In this document: in pieces, positions 34,601 to 40,970 of the stretch
Layout: every line of letters begins with the position of its first letter
How positions within the stretch are numbered: position 1 is the first letter of the stretch
Source: Marinobacter salsuginis
GTDB taxonomy: Bacteria > Pseudomonadota > Gammaproteobacteria > Pseudomonadales > Oleiphilaceae
Direction: 5' to 3'
NCBI RefSeq assembly: GCF_009617755.1
Contig: NZ_BGZH01000006.1
Location: 48,361 to 112,360, forward strand
Length of the DNA: 64,000 nt
Notes under the pieces: generated by a model
Told to the model about the DNA's origin: nothing
The model's input: the letters and a program-made list of their open reading frames with translations, nothing else
Databases searched by the model: none
Translations under genes and position numbers: made by a program

Positions 34601-35460
34601 TGAGGCCGTAGACGACGAATGAGTTCTAGGGTTTCTTTGTTGTGTCCCGTCCCCCTGAGCAGCTGAATGAGGGCATGCAGTTGGGCCTCAATTGGCAATA
34701 CGGAATCTTCTAGCTCAGTGATTACCTCAGAGATGCGGCCCTGAAGAACCATGGACTTCCATTTTTGCGCGTGCGCAATGAGCGCTTCTTCGGGGCTATT
34801 TTGGGTATGCAAGCCAACTACGTAGACGCTTTCTATGGAGCACAAAAGCTCGACATTCGCTGGGCTTTGAGCGGGGGTTTCCATGACGTGCACCAAGCCA
34901 TAACCGTCCAGCTCCTGCAAAACAGGAACGAGTTGCTGGCCCATCGAAGTCACGTGAGGGGTCCACCGGTCTTCGTTTGACCGAACTGCCGTAACACCGA
35001 AGGGTGGTGGTAGATCGAGTTTGGGGTCTCGATATTGGCTAGCGCTTGCGATCGCGATTAACCGTCGGTTCCCCTCTTTACGCACAACCTGTAACAGGTC
35101 ACTGATGTTGAGCGAGGAGGTATTAACAATGCGGACAAGCTGACGAAGGTTGGACTCTTCTGGTTTCGTTAGCTCATTGCCTTGCAGTTCTTGTGTTGCC
35201 AAGATCAGCGACTCGAATGCTGACTCCTTTGAGATCTCGGTAGCGGTTATTGGAGGGAGGATTATCGTTGCGCCCGTAAAGAGATACCTGCCGTCCTCGT
35301 CAATTGCAGCGTTAAGCAGACCTGTCACGGTTCTCCCCACCACCTCCCGAAGAGAACCGCCTTGGATTATGTCGGCAGAACCACGGTTGAAGCCATTGGC
35401 GAAGTATTCAGCAGGGTTAAAGCCTTGAATGCCGTGGAACGCCGGTTTTTGTTCATCCAT
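31603..35460 (-). CDS. CHAT-domain caspase-like protease, 1285 aa, possible defence protein
   Basis: The ATG at 35460 has AAGGAG 8 bases upstream. The C-terminal 300 residues form a CHAT (caspase HetF-associated) domain with catalytic His1149 (VVTAHGGLNRGGH) and Cys1190 (LFVCSGGRID), plus the usual SLPKQLLNNGTRAVIASPWP segment. Residues about 230-930 are almost all helical and look like TPR-type repeats (for example ALIQVASLAYQAGDAELANE). The N-terminal 200 residues I do not recognise. CHAT proteases with helical repeats act as triggered proteases in several bacterial immune and death systems. It stands alone: no partner gene lies within 400 bases on either side. It sits between cargo genes and the tra region. 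Confidence 0.85.
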   Translation of the reverse strand: MDEQKPAFHGIQGFNPAEYFANGFNRGSADIIQGGSLREVVGRTVTGLLNAAIDEDGRYLFTGATIILPPITATEISKESAFESLILATQELQGNELTKPEESNLRQLVRIVNTSSLNISDLLQVVRKEGNRRLIAIASASQYRDPKLDLPPPFGVTAVRSNEDRWTPHVTSMGQQLVPVLQELDGYGLVHVMETPAQSPANVELLCSIESVYVVGLHTQNSPEEALIAHAQKWKSMVLQGRISEVITELEDSVLPIEAQLHALIQLLRGTGHNKETLELIRRLRPHLDGRETWALIQVASLAYQAGDAELANEILPKGTHGVGDQEWLEKGLELALQLEDNDRIARFDERVAELFSFSPRLRENRDRRLLMNIGRLAESNSVLFTTAGFTNHHKTLQARLASYETNFEVVIQEATEWGIDWKELATVCCALRAQSLGYSREAAEIASTLTASELYGRQATQTLISSIKSMMLKELIPEDKHDDYRYFFLTAFQFLANHPEDGAVRSRLTELLSVESCGDLGIPILALTMLDLVQKGVTLARPTDASADAHDMASDEKIETSIKKVLLWFNEQGGAEPGVTISPRELLLASPDEIVRSVSLLVNRIMGQKGEDVDLVFMQQMVAVACAICPHAQEERNEDIRLMRLMGSQLTVERKFQQARNLAEQILLMGQTNAYRRRLAWQAFGDIYHRCHNNVVALVGLASALAVDVPVEKADLWSEVYVIHRILRDLGLFRLSRATLPTLKGILTEHGFNSDRDPRYIHADLSLRLMETDDDASEPLKALLTDVVKACRQELEDRNHLLPLAVLLGQTVRKAEGAGVKIPSEVQTTLHSALKQLGANIADMVKAISVDKPIAKDVLALFQKVERAAYASDVAQDYAVLGLAARRLLCSEVTSSPTPLDDAFATEILADHTVHLFSDAPAMTVEWPSQYAVELNYEGLGVAFLALNSSDELSVVCITDGKAYAIEQPKHERNFRDRFQEWLQNYPRDYGRVDREEGNNIFYLTMENLDLRLPETKRLILVAEPFLQQLTANLVVVLPVGSSFGHFAGTECAIGNIPSLTWLSTARSAQRSPRTNYKAWISADPECGFGDMQKPRFGAQEGGDREPTLNIALDRLGNCFEEFGFTVNNERQLPKTMQDASLAVVTAHGGLNRGGHYLHSIRDDEELIVSPPALAASLAGVELVILFVCSGGRIDKNPWDNSTSSLPKQLLNNGTRAVIASPWPLNVIVTYNWLEPFLRAWEAGSTVLDATKKANDAVASKLGEVPQYSLAMRVYGDALLTKLL

Positions 35461-35789
35461 GCATTTCTCCTTTTACTTTAGCTGTGAACTTCCTACGGCT
35501 AAGGAGGGTTGCTCCACAAAATGCCCCATTTGCTGCTCCGAAACTCAGATGTTCTCTCAGAGTACTTTTCACCAATAGTAAATTGCTAGGCCGACTCTCT
35601 AAATTCTTCTGATCATGATGCCGACATCAGCGCCCTGTAAAAGGGCCGCTTTATGGTCAATCTGAATGTTCGCTTTGCGACCCAAGCGCCTCCAACCAGA
35701 CAGGTGGAAACCGACTTTGCAGTGGGCAAGATGGACTGCAGTGACAGCGCAAGCCCTCCCCTATGGCCGAGCTGGCACGCCAATTTATT
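35461..35789. other. Intergenic region upstream of CHAT and tra regulator genes
   Basis: Apart from an imperfect hairpin near 35629-35652 (AGCGCCCT with AGGGCCGCT), no gene or clear promoter for the CHAT gene was recognised. Confidence 0.4.
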
Positions 35790-35817
35790 TAGACATTTTC
35801 ATATAATGCTATATAAT
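35790..35817 (+). promoter_or_regulatory. Predicted promoter of the TraY-like gene
   Basis: TAGACA (35790-35795), 16-base spacer, perfect TATAAT (35812-35817). The dyad at 35799-35820 covers the spacer and -10 box, so binding there would block transcription. Confidence 0.7.
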
Positions 35818-35820
35818 CAT
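35799..35820. promoter_or_regulatory. TATA-rich dyad operator, copy 1 (TraY-like gene)
   Basis: TCATATA, then ATGC, then TATATAATCAT. It agrees with the copy before traU (47392-47413) at 19 of 22 bases. The ATATA and TATAT arms are inverted about the 4-base centre. Confidence 0.7.
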
Positions 35821-35880
35821 TAATGATCCGTCGCGGCACGCCATGGACGGTGCCCATCAACTCACCAGGAAGCGACACCA

Positions 35881-36192
35881 TTGGACACGCATGAGACTCT
35901 CAAGCAACTAAAGTTGGGTGAAGACACTCGATCTGCGTTGAAATCCTATGCTGCTCAAGAAGGGATTTTTTTAAAGCAACTCTACCGCGATGCCGTGAGT
36001 TGGTTTCTCGCATCAAACGACCCTGAATACCTTGCCTCTCCCCGCGACGGCGTCTATATCAGCATTTGGTTGCCGGACCCTATCGTCATGGAAGTGAAAA
36101 CCCGAGCCGAAGAAGACAGTCAGCCGCAAAACCGCGTCATTTACACCTCCCTGGTGAAGTACCTCGCAAAGAAGTCGAAAAAAATCATATAA
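35881..36192 (+). CDS. Tandem ribbon-helix-helix, TraY-like transfer regulator
   Basis: 103 residues from a TTG at 35881 with AGGA 7-10 bases upstream; no ATG or GTG is in frame. Two RHH-like units: LKQLKLGEDTRSALKSYAAQ-EGIFLKQLYRDAVSWFL, and YISIWLPDPIVMEVKTRAEE-DSQPQNRVIYTSLVKYL. TraY of F has the same tandem build, binds near oriT, helps the relaxase and regulates the tra promoter. It is the first gene of the tra region and lies between two copies of the TATA-rich dyad. A paralogue is at 23388-23699. TraY identity is by structure and position, not by close sequence match. Confidence 0.7.
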   Translation: MDTHETLKQLKLGEDTRSALKSYAAQEGIFLKQLYRDAVSWFLASNDPEYLASPRDGVYISIWLPDPIVMEVKTRAEEDSQPQNRVIYTSLVKYLAKKSKKII

Positions 36193-36226
36193 AATTATAT
36201 ACAAGCGTATAAACCTGCTCTATACT
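36185..36226 (+). promoter_or_regulatory. Operator copy 2 and predicted promoter of the main tra operon
   Basis: TCATATA-AAAT-TATATAC (36185-36202) overlaps a possible -35 box TATACA (36198-36203); after 17 bases comes TATACT (36221-36226). The start codon of the first operon gene is 41 bases on. Confidence 0.6.
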
Positions 36227-36266
36227 CCATCTGTGTAAGTCACCGCCTGTAGGTTGCACAGATTAT

Positions 36267-36500
36267 ATGAAAACGACTAACTCTATATTAATAGCGACCG
36301 CACTCCTGAGCGGGATTACCACCCCCGCTCTGGCCAGCAAGCCCAAAAGCGAAGTGGTTTTCGATGAAGGCACTTGGGTCATTCTGGACCACGCTCGCCT
36401 CCCCAAGCCCAAGTTAGAAAAAATCGCGCGCGGTGTTCATATCGATCCTCGGCTCTTGCAGGAGCTGACCAAACCTCAATCACGGACGTCTTCCAAATGA
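36267..36500 (+). CDS. Small exported protein, first in the tra operon
   Basis: 77 residues. A signal peptide (SILIATALLSGITTPALASK, cut near residue 24) is followed by about 53 polar residues that I do not recognise (EVVFDEGTWVILDHARLPKP). The stop overlaps the DsbC gene start by four bases (ATGA), so the two are coupled. It may be a periplasmic helper of pilus assembly. Confidence 0.65.
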   Translation: MKTTNSILIATALLSGITTPALASKPKSEVVFDEGTWVILDHARLPKPKLEKIARGVHIDPRLLQELTKPQSRTSSK

Positions 36501-37213
36501 AATGCTCTCGAATGATCTCGGCAATCCTTCTGATTGCACTCTCAATCACAGCCCATGCAACGACCATCGAAGAGGTTAAGAACACCCTGGCTGCAAAGTT
36601 CACCAATTCTAAGATCCACGATGTCAGGCCTGGCCCTATCGATGGCCTTTACGAGGTGACGTTGAGCGGAGCCCAGGTGATTTACTTCTCGGCGAAAAAC
36701 AATGCTCTGGTGTTCGGGGAGATTTATGACCTTGAAGGTCAGTCGCTAACTGCAGAAGCCATTGCGCGAGCAAACCGCCTCCGGCTTGAAGACCTCCCTT
36801 ATGACCAGGCGCTCGTTCTTGGCCCCGAGAACGGCGTTCCCATTATCGAGTTCACAGACCCGGATTGCCCCTATTGCCTTGGCTACGACGAATTCATACG
36901 CGATTCGGCAGTACCAGTTAAGCGCGTGATTTTCTTCATGACAGCGATTCATCCTCAAACCGCACCGGCCAAAGCCCAACACATCCTGTGTTCGGAAGAC
37001 AAAGCCGCTGCCTTTGATGACATCTATTTGCGTCGAATCAAGCCTACAGCGACCTGTGACACCGGTGCTGAGCAGCTTCAGGTTCACGCCAACGTATCGA
37101 GTCAGTGGCGAGTTCAAGGAACACCGACACTGATCCTCGATGGGAGCCCTGTGACGGGCTTTAGGAAAGAGGTAATCGCCAATTACCTCGCCAACAAAAC
37201 CAAGGAGAGTTAA
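36497..37213 (+). CDS. DsbC-family thiol-disulfide isomerase of the transfer operon
   Basis: 238 residues from ATG 36497, overlapping the gene before it. A signal peptide (MISAILLIALSITAHAT) precedes an N-terminal DsbC dimerisation domain (VRPGPIDGLYEVTLSGAQVI) and a thioredoxin-like domain with CPYC in FTDPDCPYCLGYD and cis-Pro in VQGTPTLILDG. It works in the periplasm to pair disulfides in Cys-rich transfer proteins such as TraN, TraU and TraH. F-type systems often encode DsbC next to the pilus genes. Confidence 0.92.
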   Translation: MKCSRMISAILLIALSITAHATTIEEVKNTLAAKFTNSKIHDVRPGPIDGLYEVTLSGAQVIYFSAKNNALVFGEIYDLEGQSLTAEAIARANRLRLEDLPYDQALVLGPENGVPIIEFTDPDCPYCLGYDEFIRDSAVPVKRVIFFMTAIHPQTAPAKAQHILCSEDKAAAFDDIYLRRIKPTATCDTGAEQLQVHANVSSQWRVQGTPTLILDGSPVTGFRKEVIANYLANKTKES

Positions 37214-37215
37214 AA

Positions 37216-37581
37216 ATGAAAGTGTCTGCTTCTCAAACTGCTCACGCAGAACTGTCTCGCCTGAGCGCCATTGCCAAAGCCCGTTTTGGCTCATTCCGCT
37301 CCGCTGCCCCGGTAGCTGCCGTACCCATGCTCGTGCTGGGTTCGATGACTGCCAGCGCAATCACAGCTCCAGCTGCCGGTACCTTCGCATTTGACCTGTA
37401 CGACGTGGCTGTAAACGACATGCTGAAAGGCCCTGTTGGGTTCGTCGGCGGCCTGGCTGCGATTGTTCTTTCAGCAGTCCAGATCACCAAGAACTGGATG
37501 CTTGCTGCCGGTGGCGTTCTGGGCGGTACCGCCATGATCAAGGCTGACAGCATCACAACTTCGCTTGGCATGATCATCTAA
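37216..37581 (+). CDS. traA: F-type conjugative pilin TraA
   Basis: 121 residues with AAGGAG 9 bases before the ATG. A long positively charged leader ends at ASA (residues 46-48); cutting there leaves a mature pilin of about 73 residues with two hydrophobic segments (GPVGFVGGLAAIVLSAVQIT and WMLAAGGVLGGTAMI) joined by a short basic loop. F pilin has a leader of 51 and a mature part of 70 residues, the same plan. It is followed by TraL and TraE, the usual order. Confidence 0.88.
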   Translation: MKVSASQTAHAELSRLSAIAKARFGSFRSAAPVAAVPMLVLGSMTASAITAPAAGTFAFDLYDVAVNDMLKGPVGFVGGLAAIVLSAVQITKNWMLAAGGVLGGTAMIKADSITTSLGMII

Positions 37582-37605
37582 GCGAGCAATGACCGGAGGC
37601 CGACC

Positions 37606-37875
37606 ATGAACGAATCACGACTACCGATTTACCTTCATCAGCCGCTTCAAGTCCTTTGGTTTGACGCGCATGAAATGGCGATCATCGTGATTTTTTATCT
37701 TGGCGCCGCCATCTTTGGTGGCCTCGCCTGGATAACGCTGTTCATTGGTCCGGCCCTCCTTATTCCTATGAAACGAAAACGCGCCCGAGGCTGGTTCAGC
37801 CATCTGGCCTATGCCAACGGGTTCTTTGAACTCAAAGGCTATCCCGTTCCCACTGCCACCAAATTTCACGAGTGA
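37606..37875 (+). CDS. traL: Type IV secretion protein TraL
   Basis: 89 residues, the usual TraL size. It starts PIYLHQPLQVLWFDAHEMAI and has two adjacent membrane helices (VIFYLGAAIFGGLAWITLFI) before a basic, soluble C-terminus. TraL is the VirB3-like inner-membrane part of F-type systems. It lies between TraA and TraE, 3 bases before the latter. Confidence 0.9.
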   Translation: MNESRLPIYLHQPLQVLWFDAHEMAIIVIFYLGAAIFGGLAWITLFIGPALLIPMKRKRARGWFSHLAYANGFFELKGYPVPTATKFHE

Positions 37876-37878
37876 CCC

Positions 37879-38460
37879 ATGAAAAGTCTCTTCTCCAATC
37901 TGTTTGTCCAGGATTCGAGCAATGTCTTTGCCGAAAACCGGCTGCTCAAATTTGGGTTTGTGGCTGTGGTGATTTTTGCTGGTCTTCAGACAGCCACAAT
38001 TTCAACGAAGCTAGATGAACAACGCGTTCACCTGATCCCCATTGGTGGGCAAGGCGACTTCGTTATATCAGGATCCACGGCATCTGATGATTACTTGCGC
38101 TCGATGAGTCGTTACATCGTTCATATGGCGGGCGACCTTTCAGCCGCCACTGCCAGAAGGCAGCTGAATGAGTTGTTGCCACTCATTCACCCCGACGAAT
38201 ACTCCCGTTATCGCGATCTATTTACCCGACTGGCAGATGGTATTGAGCGCTACCCGACAGTCTCCTACGTCGTTCAATGGCGCGGTAATCGAGACATTAA
38301 AAAAGTAGGCGACGACACCATTCACGTTGCTGGCGTGAAAAAGCGGATTGTTGGTGACTCGGTGACCAGCACAGAAAACGTCACCTACCAGATCTCTTAT
38401 TCATTCGAGCAAGGAAGATTTTGGCTTACCGGCATCAAGGAGGTATCGAACGATGCTTAA
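37879..38460 (+). CDS. traE: Type IV secretion protein TraE
   Basis: 193 residues with one N-terminal membrane helix (FGFVAVVIFAGLQTATI) and a periplasmic domain that includes YLRSMSRYIVHMAGDLSAAT and YQISYSFEQGRFWLTGIKEV, typical TraE/VirB5-8-like positions. It overlaps TraK by eight bases. Confidence 0.92.
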   Translation: MKSLFSNLFVQDSSNVFAENRLLKFGFVAVVIFAGLQTATISTKLDEQRVHLIPIGGQGDFVISGSTASDDYLRSMSRYIVHMAGDLSAATARRQLNELLPLIHPDEYSRYRDLFTRLADGIERYPTVSYVVQWRGNRDIKKVGDDTIHVAGVKKRIVGDSVTSTENVTYQISYSFEQGRFWLTGIKEVSNDA

Positions 38461-39205
38461 TAAACAATTTTTCAACGCGGCACTGGCCGTGATGTTAGTA
38501 AGCTTGCCGGCGCTTGCTCACACCCAGGTTGTGAAGCCTGATGTTGTCACACCAGTGGAAATGTCCAATCGAGACATCAACAGAGTTACCTGTGTCGACG
38601 GTGCAATTAACGATGCTTTTTTCTCTCAAGAGAAAGGGATCGTGGTTGAGAACAACGGGAATAATAGCTTCATCAAATTTCTGATTCAGGATGATGGGCT
38701 GCACCAGGAATATGTTTCAGCGCGATCCGAGTTCTATCTGGTTTGCGCCGGCGAGATTTACACCTTAATGGTGTCTCCAAAGGACATTCCCGGGCAAACA
38801 ATCCGCCTTTCTACAGGCGCGAAAAACCGCATCAAAGACAACCAGGAACTGCTCTCTCCCCTTCCCGATGAAGAGCGCGCAGTCTATCTGACTATGGCGG
38901 CCCTTGAGGACGACATCCCGGACAGCTTTTCGGTCAGCACAAACACGAACAGTGAATGGGTGTCCCGCATGACCGCCGGCAAGCCAAACCCACAACTCGC
39001 GTTGCGCCGGACTATTCGAGTGGATGGGTTGGGGCTTTCCTTAAAAGAGTTTTTGGTCAGAACCAGCACCACGACCACCTTCAGCGAGACGGATTTCCTG
39101 AGCTCGGCCATTGGCGAATCGATCTTTGCGGTAACCATGGATCCGCTGAGCTTGGAACCTGGCCAAGTAGGCCGTTTGTTTGTGGTCTCTAAGGAGGGCT
39201 TCTGA
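38453..39205 (+). CDS. traK: Type IV secretion protein TraK (secretin-like)
   Basis: 250 residues with a signal peptide (LAVMLVSLPALAHTQ). The start of the mature part (VVTPVEMSNRDINRVTCVDG) matches the TraK/VirB9-like pattern. TraK forms the outer-membrane core with TraV and TraB. Its stop overlaps the TraB start by one base. Confidence 0.9.
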   Translation: MLNKQFFNAALAVMLVSLPALAHTQVVKPDVVTPVEMSNRDINRVTCVDGAINDAFFSQEKGIVVENNGNNSFIKFLIQDDGLHQEYVSARSEFYLVCAGEIYTLMVSPKDIPGQTIRLSTGAKNRIKDNQELLSPLPDEERAVYLTMAALEDDIPDSFSVSTNTNSEWVSRMTAGKPNPQLALRRTIRVDGLGLSLKEFLVRTSTTTTFSETDFLSSAIGESIFAVTMDPLSLEPGQVGRLFVVSKEGF

Positions 39206-40380
39206 TGAAGACTTGGTGGAATGGCCTCGGAGCCGAAGACAGACTCAAGTACCGGAAATATAGCATTGCCGCTGGTTTCCTCGCTCTCTTGCTGTTCGTT
39301 TACTATGCCTCCGGTCAAGACGAAAAAGAGCCAGTCAAAGAGGTTGAAACGACAGACCTATCTCTAGGTGCCGATCTCCTGGAAGACGACATCCGTGCAA
39401 AAGTAGACAAGGATTTGAAGCACGTCGGCGAGACACTTGCCGAAATGGAGCGTCGACAACGCCAATATGACTCTCTGCTTGCGGCGCTTGAGACCTCTCA
39501 GAACGATTTGAAGCGGCAGGGTCAGGGTGAAGAAACCGGAAAAGAGGAAATGGTGAATCCCCTTTCCGACTTCGAAGCCCCGGAAGGCGGAGGCGAAGTA
39601 TCTTATCCGGAGCCTCCAACCTATGTTCCCAGTTATAGCGCGTCCGAATCCTCCCTCAACGATATTCCGGTTGAAGCGAGAATTGTCGGCGGTATTGGCC
39701 GCGCCCCTGGTGCCGACTTTCAACCGGAGACAGTTTCAAAAAAAAAGAATTCGATCTACATGCCACCCAGCCACATGCCTGCAATTCTGCTGACTGGTAT
39801 TCGTGCCCTTACTTCGGAACTAGGTGACGCAAACCCTGAGCCTGTAATGCTTCGGGTTCAGGCGCCGGCGGTGCTTCCAAACAGTGTCAAAGCCAACCTG
39901 AAAGGCTGCTTTGTCATCGCCAATGCGACGGCAAATCTCGCTCAGGAGCGTGTAAACCTTCAGCTGGTCAGTCTTTCCTGCATGAGCCTGGATGGAACAG
40001 CGGTCATTGATCAGCCAGTTCAGGGGTTCGTCGCTGACAGTGACGGCGTGCGCGGGCTTACCGGTCCAGTTGTTTCAAAGATGGGCGCTCATGTAATGCG
40101 GATGATCGTCGCAGGCCTCTTCGAGGGAGCAGGAAACGGCATTGCGGGTGCGGCTGCTACAACCTCGACTTCGGCGCTTGGAACAACACAAATCGTCGAC
40201 ACAGACTCAATCGTTCAATCCGCCGGCGGTCAAGCTCTCAAGTCTGGCTCTGAAGCCGTCCAAAAACTGTTTTTGGATCTCGCAAAACAAACCGTTCCGA
40301 TCATTGAGGTCGGCGCAGCCAAAAGGCTGACCGTGGTCATCCAGAAAGGAACGGATCTCAGCATTATGGAGAAAGGCTAA
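39205..40380 (+). CDS. traB: Type IV secretion protein TraB (VirB10-like)
   Basis: 391 residues: one membrane helix (about 21-38), a coiled coil (DDIRAKVDKDLKHVGETLAE), a Pro-rich part, and a VirB10/TrbI-like beta-barrel domain with VLPNSVKANLKGCFVIANAT and FVADSDGVRGLTGPVVSKMG. It spans the periplasm and joins the inner and outer rings of the channel. It overlaps TraV by one base. Confidence 0.93.
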   Translation: MKTWWNGLGAEDRLKYRKYSIAAGFLALLLFVYYASGQDEKEPVKEVETTDLSLGADLLEDDIRAKVDKDLKHVGETLAEMERRQRQYDSLLAALETSQNDLKRQGQGEETGKEEMVNPLSDFEAPEGGGEVSYPEPPTYVPSYSASESSLNDIPVEARIVGGIGRAPGADFQPETVSKKKNSIYMPPSHMPAILLTGIRALTSELGDANPEPVMLRVQAPAVLPNSVKANLKGCFVIANATANLAQERVNLQLVSLSCMSLDGTAVIDQPVQGFVADSDGVRGLTGPVVSKMGAHVMRMIVAGLFEGAGNGIAGAAATTSTSALGTTQIVDTDSIVQSAGGQALKSGSEAVQKLFLDLAKQTVPIIEVGAAKRLTVVIQKGTDLSIMEKG

Positions 40381-40970
40381 TGAAAAAATTTACTCTGCTG
40401 TTAGCGGTTAGCCTCTTGGGCGGCTGTTCTCTGGTGCCTTATGAAAACGAGTTCTCCTGCAACCTACAGGACAACTTTGGAAAATGTATCTCTGTCGAAG
40501 ATGCTTATGAGGAGGCGGTGACAGGGGTAGAAAAGTATCCGCACATGACCAGGGCGTCCGAGCAAGCGCGGCAAGCCAGAGCGGAGCGAAAAAACAAGTT
40601 GGCTGGATCCCAGCGTGTAAAGGAGCAACCAATCGCTGTGTCGACATCCTATGACGCGCCGACGCCCTCTCACACAGAAGATCCTTCTTTTGCGCCCCCT
40701 CAGTCAGCATACAGCGGCTACCGCGACCAGGTTTATGATCAGCTTGGAACCATGATTCAGGCGCCTCGGACGCCTATGATCAAACCTCCGCGCTCAGTCC
40801 GCACCATGATTCTTCCCTACTCCAGTGAACTGAAACGCAACCGGCTATACATGCCCCGATTCGTCTACAGCATTGTCGAGGAACCGCGTTTCGTTATGGG
40901 CCAATACCTTTATAAGAAGCCGGAGCTTACTGACTCTCTGATTGACCAGGTGCAAGGGAGCAACCAATGA
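40380..40970 (+). CDS. traV: Outer-membrane lipoprotein TraV
   Basis: 196 residues. A lipoprotein signal ends in LLGGC with Cys16, followed by the Cys-containing SCNLQDNFGKCISVEDAYEE typical of TraV. A Pro-rich, disordered centre leads to LPYSSELKRNRLYMPRFVYS and VEEPRFVMGQYL. It anchors the core complex in the outer membrane. It overlaps TraC by four bases. Confidence 0.92.
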   Translation: MKKFTLLLAVSLLGGCSLVPYENEFSCNLQDNFGKCISVEDAYEEAVTGVEKYPHMTRASEQARQARAERKNKLAGSQRVKEQPIAVSTSYDAPTPSHTEDPSFAPPQSAYSGYRDQVYDQLGTMIQAPRTPMIKPPRSVRTMILPYSSELKRNRLYMPRFVYSIVEEPRFVMGQYLYKKPELTDSLIDQVQGSNQ

